Counted from the stretch's first letter, positions 34,197 through 45,728 are shown. The stretch is DNA of 64,000 nt from Gordonia polyisoprenivorans (GCF_017654315.1 NZ_CP072203.1:5332001-5396000); one strand, 5' to 3'. Translations and numbers: made by a program. The notes: generated by a model from the letters alone, not told the origin.

Positions 34197-35873
34197 ATGG
34201 ATCGGGTGACCGATGGACCCCTGATCGTGCAATCCGACAAGACGCTGCTGCTCGAGGTAGATCACCCCGACTCGGCGTCCGCCCGCGCAGCGATCGCCCC
34301 GTTTGCCGAGCTCGAGCGCGCACCCGAACACGTGCACACCTACCGGGTGACGCCGCTGGCTCTGTGGAACGCGCGCGCGGCCGGCCACGACGCCGAGCAG
34401 GTGGTCGACGCGCTGGTCACCTACTCGCGCTACGCGGTGCCACAACCGCTGCTGATGGACATCGTCGACACCATGGGCCGCTTCGGCCGCCTGCAGCTGG
34501 TCAAGAGTCCCGTCCACGGACTGACGCTGGTGAGCCTCGATCGTGCGGTGCTCGAGGAGATCCTGCGCAACAAGAAGGTCGCCCCGATGCTCGGCGCCCG
34601 CCTCGACGACGACACCGTCGTCGTGCACCCGTCCGAGCGCGGACGACTCAAGCAGATCCTGCTCAAGGTCGGCTGGCCGGCCGAGGACCTCGCGGGTTAC
34701 GTCGACGGGGAGGCACATCCGATCGGCCTCGACCAGGGCGACTGGCATCTGCGCGACTACCAGGAGATGGCCGCCGACTCGTTCTGGGCGGGCGGCTCGG
34801 GCGTCGTGGTGCTGCCGTGCGGTGCGGGCAAGACGATGGTCGGCGCGGCCGCGATGGCCAAGGCCGGTGCCACCACCCTCATCCTGGTCACCAACACCGT
34901 CGCGGGACGTCAGTGGAAGCGGGAGCTGGTCGCCCGCACCACCCTGACCGAGGACGAGATCGGCGAGTATTCGGGTGAGCGCAAGGAGATCCGCCCGGTG
35001 ACCATCGCCACCTATCAGGTCATGACGCGAAAGTCCAAGGGCGAGTACAAGAATCTCGATCTCTTCGACTCCCGCGACTGGGGTCTGATCATCTACGACG
35101 AGGTGCATCTGCTCCCGGCGCCGGTCTTCCGGATGACCGCCGACCTGCAGTCCCGCCGACGACTCGGCCTCACCGCCACCCTGGTCCGCGAGGACGGCCG
35201 CGAGGGCGACGTGTTCTCCCTCATCGGCCCCAAGCGCTACGACGCGCCGTGGAAGGACATCGAGGCCCAGGGCTGGATCGCGCCCGCCGAGTGCATCGAG
35301 GTGCGGGTGACCCTCACCGACGAGGAGCGACTGCAGTACGCCGTCGCCGAGAACGAGGCGAAGTACAAGCTCTGCTCGACCGCGCACACCAAGGTCAACG
35401 TCGTGCGGTCGATCCTGGCGCGCCACAGCGACTCTCAGACGCTGGTCATCGGCGCCTACATCGACCAACTCGAGGAGCTCGGCCGCGAACTCGATGCCCC
35501 GGTGATCCAGGGGTCGACCAAGAACAAGGAGCGCGAGTCCCTGTTCGACCGCTTCCGGTCCGGCGAATTGCAGACCCTCGTGGTGTCCAAGGTCGCCAAC
35601 TTCTCGATCGATCTACCCGAGGCGTCGGTGGCCGTGCAGGTGTCGGGCACCTTCGGTTCCCGGCAGGAAGAGGCGCAGCGCCTCGGGCGCCTATTGCGAC
35701 CGAAATCCGGTGGTGGACAAGCACATTTCTATTCGGTGGTCTCCCGCGACACCCTCGACGCCGACTACGCCGCCCACCGCCAGCGCTTCCTCGCCGAACA
35801 GGGCTACGCCTACCGGATCACCGACGCCGACGACCTCCTCGGCCCCACCATCGGTGAGGAATCTGCGGGCTGA
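34197..35873 (+). CDS. XPB/ERCC3-type DNA helicase
   Basis: 558 aa SF2 helicase, 3'-5' polarity in studied homologues. Walker A LPCGAGKTMVG (near 205), motif Ia ILVTNTVAGRQW, DEVH box DEVHLL at 301-304, motif III GLTATLVRED, and the C-terminal motif VI QEEAQRLGRLLRPK near 500. The N-terminal 170 residues are the XPB damage-recognition-like domain (GYVDGEAH end). In M. tuberculosis this is Rv0861c, whose protein unwinds DNA and is linked to repair and transcription. The ATG start has no strong ribosome site; a GTG three codons later is an alternative. Confidence 0.95.
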   Translation: MDRVTDGPLIVQSDKTLLLEVDHPDSASARAAIAPFAELERAPEHVHTYRVTPLALWNARAAGHDAEQVVDALVTYSRYAVPQPLLMDIVDTMGRFGRLQLVKSPVHGLTLVSLDRAVLEEILRNKKVAPMLGARLDDDTVVVHPSERGRLKQILLKVGWPAEDLAGYVDGEAHPIGLDQGDWHLRDYQEMAADSFWAGGSGVVVLPCGAGKTMVGAAAMAKAGATTLILVTNTVAGRQWKRELVARTTLTEDEIGEYSGERKEIRPVTIATYQVMTRKSKGEYKNLDLFDSRDWGLIIYDEVHLLPAPVFRMTADLQSRRRLGLTATLVREDGREGDVFSLIGPKRYDAPWKDIEAQGWIAPAECIEVRVTLTDEERLQYAVAENEAKYKLCSTAHTKVNVVRSILARHSDSQTLVIGAYIDQLEELGRELDAPVIQGSTKNKERESLFDRFRSGELQTLVVSKVANFSIDLPEASVAVQVSGTFGSRQEEAQRLGRLLRPKSGGGQAHFYSVVSRDTLDADYAAHRQRFLAEQGYAYRITDADDLLGPTIGEESAG

Positions 35874-35878
35874 CGCCG

Positions 35879-37675
35879 CTACACCTGCGCCAGGCAGTAG
35901 CCCAGCGACTGGGGTTGCTCGAAGGTCCACCGCACCTCGCCGCTCGCGCAGGTCAGCGCGCTCGTGGCGCGGTTGGTGACGCGGAAGGCGACGGTGCCCG
36001 CGGCGGCGGCCGACCCGCACGCCAGCTCGTGATAGTCCGACAGCGAGCCGCCCGAACTCGGGATCTGATAGCACTCCTGCGGCACGAAATTCGGTGTGAG
36101 ACAGAGCTTGTCGCCGGAATCGCCGAAGGTCAGACTGGCGTTGTGGTCGTTGGGACAGTCGGCGGAATCGGCGATGAAACCGGCCGCGTAGAACGTCATC
36201 GCCGGAGTGGCGCAGTCGACCTTCGACGTCGCCACATTGCCCTGTGCGTCACGATCCCGGCCGATCTGCACGCAGTTGCCCACGGTGATCTGACTCGCGC
36301 TGGTGACCGTGGTGGGCGCCTCGGTCACCGGCGGCCGGGTGTAGGGCGTCGTCGCCCCGGGCGCGGCACCGGTCGTCGACGCGCTGCCCGACGATCTCGC
36401 AGTCGTGTCGGAGGACGAACCGGAGATCAGGTTGGCCACCACCACCCCGGCGATGACCACCGCCACCAGGGCCACGAGCGAGACCAGGACGATCGTCACC
36501 GTTCCGCGCGAACGTCGCGCGGGCGGCATCGGATAGCCACCGGTGAAACCCGGGTGACTCGGCTGGCCGGGCTGACTCGGCTGGCCCGGGAATGCACCCG
36601 AGGGTGCGGACTGCGGAAAGTACTGCGGCGGCGGCACATACGGGGACACCGGCTGTTGGGACACCGGCTGTTGGGACACCGGCGGTTGGGGCACCGGCGG
36701 CGGGTAGACCGGTGGTGTCGACGGTGCCACAGGTGGTGTCGACACCGTCGGACGGGCGGTCCGGATGACCTCCGTCGGCCCGGGTACCGGGGTCCCGACC
36801 CGGGTGGGCGAGGCACGCAACGCACGACCGAGTTGTTCGGCGAGTTCACCGCACGAGCCGAACCGATCCCCCGGCGTCTTGGCCAGCGCTCGGTGCATGA
36901 CCTCGTCGAGTGCCGCGGAGGTGCCCGGTCGTAACGACGACACCGCGGGTGGGGCGCTGCTCAGGTGCGCGGCGATCACGTTGGCCTGACTCGTTCCCTC
37001 GAACGGCGGCCTGCCGCACAGGAATTGGAACAGGGTGGCCGCCAGCGAATACTGATCGGCCTGTCCGTCGACCTCGGCACCCAGCAACTGTTCGGGTGCC
37101 ACATAGGCCACCGTGCCGAGGAACATGTTGGCCGAGGTCAGGTTGCTGACGTCGCCGGTCGACTTGGCGATCCCGAAATCGGCGAGCAGCACACGCGGCG
37201 GTGTCGTGGCGGTGTCACCGGCACCGGCGGAATCGTTCTCGGCAATGAGGATGTTGGCGGGTTTGACGTCCCGGTGCAGCAGCCCGCGCGCATGTGCGGC
37301 GTCGAGAGCGGCCGCCACGGCGGTGGCGATCGCCGACACGAGCATCGGGTTGAGCCCGCGGGGGCTGCGCCGCAACAACTCCCCGCCGTCGACGCCGTCG
37401 ATGTACTCCATGGCGAGCCACAGATGCCCCTCGTACTCGCCGGAGTTGTAGATGGTCACGATGTTCGGATGCACGATGCTCGACGCGAGTTCGGCCTCGC
37501 GCATGAATCGCTGCCGGAACATCGGGTCACGGCTGAGATCGGACGGCAGGATCTTGACCGCCTCGTTGCGCGGCAGGCTGGGGTGCCGGGCCAGGTAGAC
37601 CTCGCCCATCCCGCCACGACCGATCAGTCTCGTGATCGTGTAGCCGGCGAACGAGTCACCCGGTTGGTAGACCAC
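35879..37675 (-). CDS. transmembrane Ser/Thr protein kinase with cysteine-rich sensor domain
   Basis: 598 aa from GTG 37675, chosen because GGAGGG lies at good distance; an upstream GTG at 37732 is possible. Residues 11-270 are a Hanks-type kinase (LIGRGGMGEVYL, Lys41, HRDVKPANIL with D136, DFGIAKS). A Pro/Gln-rich linker with repeated VSQQP follows, a transmembrane helix at about 391-417, and an outside domain at 440-598 with eight or more cysteines (GNCVQ, DCATP, DCPND, LCLTPNF, ECYQIP, LACG, TCASG, GYCLA). The same domain is present in the lipoprotein encoded upstream. It is an outside-in receptor kinase; the signal is unknown. Confidence 0.93.
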   Translation of the reverse strand: MVYQPGDSFAGYTITRLIGRGGMGEVYLARHPSLPRNEAVKILPSDLSRDPMFRQRFMREAELASSIVHPNIVTIYNSGEYEGHLWLAMEYIDGVDGGELLRRSPRGLNPMLVSAIATAVAAALDAAHARGLLHRDVKPANILIAENDSAGAGDTATTPPRVLLADFGIAKSTGDVSNLTSANMFLGTVAYVAPEQLLGAEVDGQADQYSLAATLFQFLCGRPPFEGTSQANVIAAHLSSAPPAVSSLRPGTSAALDEVMHRALAKTPGDRFGSCGELAEQLGRALRASPTRVGTPVPGPTEVIRTARPTVSTPPVAPSTPPVYPPPVPQPPVSQQPVSQQPVSPYVPPPQYFPQSAPSGAFPGQPSQPGQPSHPGFTGGYPMPPARRSRGTVTIVLVSLVALVAVVIAGVVVANLISGSSSDTTARSSGSASTTGAAPGATTPYTRPPVTEAPTTVTSASQITVGNCVQIGRDRDAQGNVATSKVDCATPAMTFYAAGFIADSADCPNDHNASLTFGDSGDKLCLTPNFVPQECYQIPSSGGSLSDYHELACGSAAAAGTVAFRVTNRATSALTCASGEVRWTFEQPQSLGYCLAQV

Positions 37676-37834
37676 CCTCGACAGCCCTCCTCGGCACGAC
37701 GGAAGCGGATACGCGCCCTCCACGCGGTTCACGCCGGGCGGTCAGCCCTGGTCACCTTACCGGTTGCGGCACGCCGACGACGTCCGTGTCGGGTGTTCGG
37801 TGGTCGTCCGATCGATGCCGGATCCACCGCGGAC

Positions 37835-38404
37835 TCACACCTCGCGCAGGCAGTACCCGATGGACTTCGGAGCGCTGAACGACCAGGTCGTGTCCTCGTC
37901 GGCGCAGGTGATCGTCTCGTCCCCGCGCTGCACGGCCCGCGCGACGACGGTCCGGTCCTGCGCCGGTTCACCGCAGTCGACCTCGCGGTAGTCGGCGAGG
38001 TCACCGCCGATCGGGATCCGGTAGCACTTGCCGGTGGCAAAGTTCGGTGTCAGGCAGAGACTCTCGCGGTCGGCACCGAAGGTCAGGGTCGAGGTGTTGG
38101 CGGCGTCGCACTCGGCGCCGGCCACGACCTGACGGGCCACGTAGAAGGTGAGACCGTCGGAGTCCTCACATGATGCCGCCGACGCGGCGACCTTGCCGGG
38201 ATCGTCGTCGGGGCCGAGCGCCAGACATTCGCCGACGCCGACGTCGTCGGGATCGTCGATCGCGTCGGAGCCGAGGCTGACGTCGCACGCGGCGACCAGC
38301 GCGAAGCCGAGACAGCCGGCGACGACGGCGGCACGCCAGGCCAGACGCCGGCCGGGCCGGGCGAGCGGTTCGATGACCGGTTGGTGATCGGATGCGGTGT
38401 TCAT
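37835..38404 (-). CDS. lipoprotein homologous to the kinase sensor domain (LppU-like)
   Basis: 189 aa from ATG 38404, with GAGGAC upstream. A lipobox VAACD after a hydrophobic stretch near residue 28-40 marks a lipid-anchored protein. The mature part repeats the cysteine pattern of the neighbouring kinase's sensor: GECLALGPD, CEDSDGLTFYVA, ECDAANTSTLTFGADRESLCLTPNF (in parts ECDAANTS and LCLTPNF), KCYRIP, VDCGEP, TCADED, SIGYCLREV. The two align over about 150 residues without large gaps. It is encoded 159 bp upstream of the kinase on the same strand, so a shared ligand or a modulating role is suspected. Confidence 0.88.
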   Translation of the reverse strand: MNTASDHQPVIEPLARPGRRLAWRAAVVAGCLGFALVAACDVSLGSDAIDDPDDVGVGECLALGPDDDPGKVAASAASCEDSDGLTFYVARQVVAGAECDAANTSTLTFGADRESLCLTPNFATGKCYRIPIGGDLADYREVDCGEPAQDRTVVARAVQRGDETITCADEDTTWSFSAPKSIGYCLREV

Positions 38405-38551
38405 GGGGGATGTCCTCTCGGAGGTCGGCTGTTGGTGCCGCAAGCATCGACCGACCCGCTTGCACCCTCCTTGGCGTCGGCATGGAACGCGACGATCACC
38501 GAACAAGTCGGTCCGGAGCGGTCACCCGAGCCGATGTGACAGCCTGAGACC

Positions 38552-39706
38552 ATGCCCACCGTCACCCGTCTGCGCCCGTTCACCGCCACGATCTTCGCCG
38601 AGATGTCGGCTCTGGCCGTCACCCACGACGCGGTGAATCTCGGGCAGGGTTTCCCCGACACCGACGGTCCGGCCTCGATGCTGGCTGCCGCCTGTGCGGC
38701 GATCAACGGCGGTGACAATCAGTACCCGCCGGGGATCGGCATACCGCGGCTGCGCCGTGCCGTCGCCGAACACCAGCGGGCCCACTACGGTCTCGACTAC
38801 GACCCCGACACGGAGGTGCTGATCACCGTCGGTGCGACGGAGGCGATCGCTGGGGCGATCGTCGGGCTCACCGAGCCGGGTGCCGAGGCCATCATGGTGG
38901 AGCCCTACTACGACTCCTACGCCGCGACCGTCGCGATGGCCGGCGGGGTACGGCGGACCGTGCCGTTGCGGCCCGACGGCGACGGTTTTCGCCTCGATCG
39001 CGATGCGCTCGCCGCGGCGTTCACCCCGCGCACCGCGCTGGTCCTGGTCAACTCCCCGCACAATCCGACCGGCACCGTCCTGCACGACGACGACCTCGCC
39101 GAGATCGCGCGGCTGTGTCTCGAGCACGACGTCGTCGCGGTCACCGACGAGGTGTACGAGCATCTGGTGTTCGACGGCCGCACGCACACCCCGCTGGCGA
39201 CGTTGCCCGGCATGCGCGAGCGGACCCTGCGGATCTCCAGTGCCGCCAAGACATTCAACTGCACCGGATGGAAGGTCGGGTGGCTGTCCGGTCCGGCCGA
39301 ACTCGTCGCCGCGGCCCGCGCGGCCAAACAGTTCATGACCTACGTCGGGTCGGGCCCGTTCCAGCCCGCCGTCGCCCACGCGCTGGAATCGGAGATGGAC
39401 TGGGTGGCCGGCAGCGCGCAGTCCCTGCAGGCCAAGCGAGACCTGTTGTCGGCGGCGCTGTCCGACGCCGGCTTCGGGGTGCACCGCAGCGAGGCAACCT
39501 ATTTCGTGTGCGCCGACCCGCGCCCGCTCGGGGTCGCCGACGGCGAGGCGTTCTGCCGGACCCTGCCGGAGCGGATCGGGGTGGCGGCGGTACCGGTCAG
39601 CGTCTTCGCCGACGACAAGGACCCGTGGCGACACATGGTGCGCTTCGCCTTCTCCAAGCGCGATGAGGTGATCGCCGAGGCGGCGCAGCGTCTCCGGCGG
39701 CTGTGA
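38552..39706 (+). CDS. PLP-dependent class I/II aminotransferase (DapC-like)
   Basis: 384 aa. The cofactor lysine is in SSAAKTFNCTGWKVGW near 232-247; NSPHNPTGTV near 165 and AVTDEVYEHLVFDG near 195-205 are the PLP-phosphate and Asp sites; NLGQGFPDTDGP is the N-terminal substrate loop. It matches in place M. tuberculosis Rv0858c, annotated as succinyldiaminopimelate aminotransferase, used in lysine and peptidoglycan synthesis. Without biochemical proof the symbol is left out. It is convergent with the neighbouring reductase with no gap. Confidence 0.9.
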   Translation: MPTVTRLRPFTATIFAEMSALAVTHDAVNLGQGFPDTDGPASMLAAACAAINGGDNQYPPGIGIPRLRRAVAEHQRAHYGLDYDPDTEVLITVGATEAIAGAIVGLTEPGAEAIMVEPYYDSYAATVAMAGGVRRTVPLRPDGDGFRLDRDALAAAFTPRTALVLVNSPHNPTGTVLHDDDLAEIARLCLEHDVVAVTDEVYEHLVFDGRTHTPLATLPGMRERTLRISSAAKTFNCTGWKVGWLSGPAELVAAARAAKQFMTYVGSGPFQPAVAHALESEMDWVAGSAQSLQAKRDLLSAALSDAGFGVHRSEATYFVCADPRPLGVADGEAFCRTLPERIGVAAVPVSVFADDKDPWRHMVRFAFSKRDEVIAEAAQRLRRL

Positions 39707-40720
39707 TCAGATACGCACCAACATCTTTCCGACGTTCTCCCCGCGCATCATGCCGAGGAAGGCATCCACCGCGTGGTCGATGCCGTCCACGACGGTCTCG
39801 TCATGGACGATCTTCCCGTCGGCCAGCCACGCCGCCATCTTCTCGTTGAACTCGCGTGCGAGGCCCATGTAGGAGGGCAGAGTGAAGCCGCGCAGGGTCA
39901 GTCCCCGGGTGATGATGTTGCTCATGTTGCGCGGTCCGGGCTGCGCCTGCGTCTCGTTGTAGGAGGAGATGGCACCGCACAAAGCTGCGCGTCCACCGTT
40001 GTTGAAGACATCGAGTGCGGCCTCGAGATGATCGCCGCCGACGTTGTCGAAGTACACGTCGATCCCGTCTGATGCCAGCTCCCGCAACTGCTTTCGCACC
40101 GGTGCCGCCTTGTAGTCGAGGGCGGCATCGAAGCCGTAGCGGGAGGTGAGCAGGTCCACCTTGGCCGGCCCGCCCGCCGAGCCGATGACCGAGGCGGCAC
40201 CGAGTAGATGTGCGATCTGTCCGGCCACACTGCCGACCGCGCCGGCGGCTCCCGAGATGAAGACGATGTCACCGTCTTTCAGCCCCGCGACCGCGGTGAG
40301 TCCCACATAGGCTGTCATCCCGGTGAGGCCGAGAACGCCGAGGTACACCGATGTCGCTGTGCCGGCGGGCGGTTCGGGCACCGCGGTGAACTCGGCGGCC
40401 GACGCCTGGGCGACGTCACGCCAGCCGAGTTGATGCAGCACGAGGGTGCCGACGGGGAGATCGTCGGATGCCGATGCGACGACCCTGCCGACCGCTCCGC
40501 CGGTCATGGTCTCCCCCAGGGCGAATGGCGGGACGTAGCTGCGGGTGTCGATCATCCGCCCGCGCATGTACGGGTCGACGGAGACGAACTCGTTGGCGAC
40601 GCGGACCTCCCCCGGAGCAAGGTCGGCAAGGTCCACGGCGACCGTGCGGAAGTCTTCGGGGGTGGGCCAGCCCACCGGCCGGTTCACGAGTTGGATCTGG
40701 GTGCTGGTCGAGGTGGTCAT
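39707..40720 (-). CDS. NADP-dependent MDR family oxidoreductase (prostaglandin reductase-like)
   Basis: 337 aa from ATG 40720, with AAGGAG at proper distance. The nucleotide-binding motif GAAGAVGSVAGQIAHLLGA is near residue 150, GLTGMTAYVGL precedes it, and YFDNVGGDHLEAAL is near 215. No zinc ligands are visible, as expected of the zinc-independent medium-chain reductases that reduce enones or quinones. It starts the minus-strand run ahead of a DUF1304 gene and likely shares its TetR-controlled promoter. Confidence 0.92.
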   Translation of the reverse strand: MTTSTSTQIQLVNRPVGWPTPEDFRTVAVDLADLAPGEVRVANEFVSVDPYMRGRMIDTRSYVPPFALGETMTGGAVGRVVASASDDLPVGTLVLHQLGWRDVAQASAAEFTAVPEPPAGTATSVYLGVLGLTGMTAYVGLTAVAGLKDGDIVFISGAAGAVGSVAGQIAHLLGAASVIGSAGGPAKVDLLTSRYGFDAALDYKAAPVRKQLRELASDGIDVYFDNVGGDHLEAALDVFNNGGRAALCGAISSYNETQAQPGPRNMSNIITRGLTLRGFTLPSYMGLAREFNEKMAAWLADGKIVHDETVVDGIDHAVDAFLGMMRGENVGKMLVRI

Positions 40721-40785
40721 CGAATCTCCTTGAGGGTGTGGATGTCGGGGTGTGGATGTTGGGGGGCGTGGAGTCCGAACGAGGC

Positions 40786-41169
40786 TCACAGCGCGAGTGT
40801 CACGCCGAGCAGCACGAGGGCGATCAGGGGAAACGCGAGCTGGGTGAGGGCGGCGCGGGCCTTGTCGGGCGAGGAGACGAGCAGCACCAGTCCCGCGGCC
40901 AGCATCGAGCCGGCACCGGCGCCGATCAGTGCAGCGCCGACAGCATGGTCGGCGAACCAGCAGGCCACGCCGATGACGACGATGATCGCCAGGAAGAGGT
41001 TGTAGAACCCCTGGTTGAACGCCATCTCGCGGGTGGCCTGCGCCTCCTGCTCGCTGGTGCCGAAAGTCGCGCGGGTGCGCGGGCGGGTCCAGAGAAGGGA
41101 TTCGAGCACGAAGATGTAGACGTGCAACGCCGCCGCCAGGGCTGCGACGACGATCATGGCGACGGCCAT
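40786..41169 (-). CDS. DUF1304 family membrane protein
   Basis: 127 aa, four transmembrane helices. The loop SLLWTRPRTRATFG and the sequence REMAFNQGFYNLFLA are the family signatures. Function is unknown; members often stand beside a TetR regulator and an NADP-dependent reductase, as here. It is 65 bp ahead of the reductase gene on the same strand and divergent from a TetR gene across a 92-bp spacer. Confidence 0.88.
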   Translation of the reverse strand: MAVAMIVVAALAAALHVYIFVLESLLWTRPRTRATFGTSEQEAQATREMAFNQGFYNLFLAIIVVIGVACWFADHAVGAALIGAGAGSMLAAGLVLLVSSPDKARAALTQLAFPLIALVLLGVTLAL

Positions 41170-41184
41170 CGGATACTCCTCCAG

Positions 41185-41235
41185 AATTGTGCACTGCTCG
41201 TTCCAAAACTATACTAGAATGATCGTTGCACAATT
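41185..41235. promoter_or_regulatory. divergent promoter region with 9-bp inverted repeat
   Basis: AATTGTGCA (41185-41193) and its complement TGCACAATT (41227-41235) flank TTGTGC-N17-TATACT (41187-41192 and 41210-41215), a plausible promoter reading toward the TetR gene. A TetR dimer on the arms could block both directions. Confidence 0.55.
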
Positions 41236-41261
41236 TGTCAACCCTCGACCCCGGAGTTCAC

Positions 41262-41863
41262 ATGGGACGCGCCGCCGGATACGACCCCCAGCACCTGATC
41301 AGCCAGGCACGCGATCTGTTCTGGCAGCGTGGCTTCGACGCCGTCTCGGTCGCCGATGTCGAGCAGGCCACCGGTGTGGGCCGATCGAGCATCTACCACG
41401 CCCACGGCAACATGCGGGGCCTCTTCGATGCCGCCGTCGAGGACTACCTCGACACCGTGGTCCGTCCGCGCCTGCGGCCGCTCACCACCGACCCGGTGGC
41501 ACCCGAGGCGATCCTGGACTTCCTCACCGGACTGAGCGCCGCGATCGGCACACTGGCGTCGAATCCCGATGCACCGCAAGGCTGTCTACTGCTGGTCAGC
41601 GCCGCGGCTCCGATCGGCTCGGATACCGCGGTGCACGAGGTGATCGCCGGTTATCACCGCGAGCTCACCGACGCGATCGGCCACGGGGTCGACGCCCTGC
41701 TCCCCCGGGCCGACGCGAGGGCGCGCCGGCGGCTGACCCGGCTCACCGTCGCCGCCGACATCGCCGCATTGTCGTTGAGCCGGATCGACCCCGACGCCGC
41801 GCGGGCGACCCTCGACGCCGCCGCCGAGGCCCTGCGAGCGCAGGCACGCAGCGAGCGCACAGC

Positions 41864-41870
<7 letters not shown>
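41262..41870 (+). CDS. TetR/AcrR family transcriptional regulator
   Basis: 202 aa from ATG 41262. Helix-turn-helix at residues 8-55 (ISQARDLFWQRGFDAVSVADVEQATGVGRSSIY, given by ends ISQARD and RSSIY, then HAHGNMRGLF). The domain after residue 75 is a TetR_C type ligand domain. It is divergent from the DUF1304-reductase genes and is likely their repressor. Its end overlaps the end of a decayed SDR gene by seven bases. Confidence 0.92.
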
Positions 41871-43298
<1,428 letters not shown>

Positions 43299-43326
43299 CG
43301 AGCTTTCTTCATTGTCGGATGCACCG

Positions 43327-45555
43327 TCAGCTCGGCGCCGACGCGACGACGGCTTCCTTCTCGCCCGACAGTCCGCGGTCGCGGACCGCGCCGCCCTCGA
43401 TGTCGAAATCGAAGACGAGCTTGTCGAGCCAGCGCGGCAGCCCCCACGCCCGATCACCCAGCATCGCGATCACCGCGGGCACCACCGTCATGCGAATGAT
43501 GAAGGCGTCGAAGAAGACCGCGATGGCCAGGGCGAATCCGAGCATCTTGGACGTGGTGTCGGGCGCGAGCATGAACGAGGCGAAGACGCTGATCATGATG
43601 ACCGCGGCCGAACTCACCACACGCGCTCCGTGCCGGTAGCCGGCGATGATGGCGTCCTTGGCATTCATGCCGTGGATGTATTCCTCGCGCATTCGGGTCA
43701 CCAGGAACACTTGATAATCCATCGCGAGGCCGAAGACCACGCCGATCAGGAAGATCGGCAGGAACGACAGGGTGGGCCGGGTGTCGGTGATGATGCCGAG
43801 GTAGCCCTCCTGGAAGATCGCCACGGTCACACCGAAGGTCGCGAGCACCGAGAAGATGAAGCCGATCGTCCCGACCAGCGGCACCCAGATGGAACGGAAG
43901 ACGCCGATCATGATGAGGAAGGCGAGTCCGACCACGACCACCAGATACGGGATGAGTGCCTTGTCGAGCTTCGCCGACAGGTCCGACATGATCGCAGTCT
44001 GACCGCCGACGTGCATCTCGACGCCGCCCTTGGTGATGGTCGGACCCCAGTCGCGGATCTTCTCCATCAGGTCGTGGGTGGCCTGTGCCGACGGCGCGCT
44101 CTCCGGGGTCACCATGATCAGTGCGGTCGAGGCGCCGGCATTCGGGTTCGCTCCGGTGCCGTTGCCGGTCCAGATCAGCGTCGCCGGGTTGGCGACGTCG
44201 GACAAGGTCTTGATGTGTGCGACGGCCTGCTCGGCGGCCGGTGCGACGTTGCCGTCGGCGTCGTGCACGATCACCAACAACTGGCCGTTGACGCCCTCGC
44301 CGAATCCCTTCTGCAGCAACGCCGATGCGCGTGCCTCGTCGGAGTTCGACAGGTCCATGCCGAGTTGCAACTTGCCGACCGGGATCGCGGCCAGGACGAG
44401 GATCGCCAGGCCGACGATGATGAACGGCAGCGGCCGTTTGACCACCGTCCGACCGAAGCGAACGCCGTTGGAGTCGGCGGTCTCGGACTCCTCGGCGTGG
44501 CGGATGCCGGGGATACGCGGGGTGAAGACGAACCGGCCGACCGCCCCGAGCAATGCCGGGATCAGGGTGAGCGCCGCGATCACCGCGATGACCACGGCCA
44601 CTGCTGCGCCCGCGCCCATCTGGGTGATGAGCGGGATGCCCACGACGGTCAGCGCCACCACCGCGATGACCACCGTCAGGCCCGCGAAGACCACCGCGGT
44701 TCCGGCGGTGCCGACCGCGCGACCGGCGGCGTCGGCGCGACTACCGCCGCGTTTCACCTCGCTGCGATAGCGCGACACGATGAACAGTGCGTAGTCGATC
44801 GACACCGCGATACCGAGCATCGTGACGATGCCCGTCGCGGTCTGGTTCACCGTCATGAACTTGGCGCTCAGCGTCACCAGCATCATCGTCAGCGCGACGC
44901 CGACGATGCCGGTGACCAGCGGGATGAAGGCCGCGATCAACGCACCGAACGCGACGATCATCACCACGAACGCCACTGCGAAACCGATCAACTCGGCCTT
45001 GCCGCCCTGTTCCATGACCTGGACGAGCGACCCCGTGGCCTCGACCTGCAGTCCGTCGCCGCGATGTTTGGCGAGAACGTCGAGGAGTTGCTGTTTCTGA
45101 TCGACGGACAGGTCCTGGACGTTCGTGGTGACCCCGACGCTGATCAGACCGACGTGGCCGTTGTCGCCGAGGACCTTCGCGGCCACCGCCGGTTGCGCCT
45201 TGGCGGCGACGAGCGGGCTGACGACGGTCTTGGCGTCGGCGACGTCGGGCAGCTTCTGCAGGTCGGCGGCCAGCGCGTTGAGCTGGTCGGCGTGCGCCTC
45301 GAGTCCGTTGTCGGCGTACACCACCACCGTCGCCGAACCCCGGGACTGCTGCTCCATGACCTTCGGGAAGTACTGCTGCAACTGGCTGGTCGCGGTACCC
45401 GAGTCGGTGCCGGGCAGATCGAAATCCTGCGCGAACTTGGGTTTGAGCGCGCCGACCAGGCCGGCCACGACGACGAGGGCGAGCAGCCAGGTCGCGATCA
45501 CCCACCATTTGTGCCGGAACGAGAACCGGCCGAGCCGGAAGAGCAGTGAGGCCAT
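43327..45555 (-). CDS. MMPL family RND transporter
   Basis: 742 aa from ATG 45555. Twelve transmembrane helices in two blocks: one starts near residue 14 ([19 protein letters not shown]), five follow after residue 180, and the second set follows after residue 370; the outside loops are large (residues 40-170 and 400-530). Typical RND Asp/Tyr pairs are [11 protein letters not shown] near 285 and [18 protein letters not shown] (in parts GLAMDYQVF and TRMREEY) near 600. The family exports lipids, siderophores or drugs with proton drive. It is shorter than mycobacterial MmpL3 and lacks the long C-terminal tail. Expression is probably controlled by the TetR downstream. Confidence 0.94.
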   Translation of the reverse strand: MASLLFRLGRFSFRHKWWVIATWLLALVVVAGLVGALKPKFAQDFDLPGTDSGTATSQLQQYFPKVMEQQSRGSATVVVYADNGLEAHADQLNALAADLQKLPDVADAKTVVSPLVAAKAQPAVAAKVLGDNGHVGLISVGVTTNVQDLSVDQKQQLLDVLAKHRGDGLQVEATGSLVQVMEQGGKAELIGFAVAFVVMIVAFGALIAAFIPLVTGIVGVALTMMLVTLSAKFMTVNQTATGIVTMLGIAVSIDYALFIVSRYRSEVKRGGSRADAAGRAVGTAGTAVVFAGLTVVIAVVALTVVGIPLITQMGAGAAVAVVIAVIAALTLIPALLGAVGRFVFTPRIPGIRHAEESETADSNGVRFGRTVVKRPLPFIIVGLAILVLAAIPVGKLQLGMDLSNSDEARASALLQKGFGEGVNGQLLVIVHDADGNVAPAAEQAVAHIKTLSDVANPATLIWTGNGTGANPNAGASTALIMVTPESAPSAQATHDLMEKIRDWGPTITKGGVEMHVGGQTAIMSDLSAKLDKALIPYLVVVVGLAFLIMIGVFRSIWVPLVGTIGFIFSVLATFGVTVAIFQEGYLGIITDTRPTLSFLPIFLIGVVFGLAMDYQVFLVTRMREEYIHGMNAKDAIIAGYRHGARVVSSAAVIMISVFASFMLAPDTTSKMLGFALAIAVFFDAFIIRMTVVPAVIAMLGDRAWGLPRWLDKLVFDFDIEGGAVRDRGLSGEKEAVVASAPS

Positions 45556-45612
45556 GGCAATCCCCTGGACGTCGATGCGGACGGGTCGTCGATACAGCGG
45601 CGCGTCACCCAA

Positions 45613-45633
45613 AAGTGTGAGTGACTAACACTT
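45613..45633. promoter_or_regulatory. TetR operator upstream of MMPL gene
   Basis: AAGTGT, G, AGT, G, ACT, A, ACACTT: a 21-bp near-perfect palindrome with one mismatched pair. It lies 58 bp before the MMPL start. The AAGTGT...ACACTT form is common for TetR repressors of transporter operons. Confidence 0.8.
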
Positions 45634-45728
45634 GATACTGTGTACTCCGCTTTTTCGCGACGCGCCACCAGCTTATGGCGTGTTCCAGGACACCAGAACA
45701 TGCGTTCGATACGCGCTAGGGTGGGCTC

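Noticed and set aside
33902..34978. Plus-strand frame with heptapeptide PTALxxx repeats across the minisatellite
   Set aside because: The repeats come from the 21-bp unit being a multiple of three; the frame then runs out of register through the XPB gene, which has the genuine motifs.
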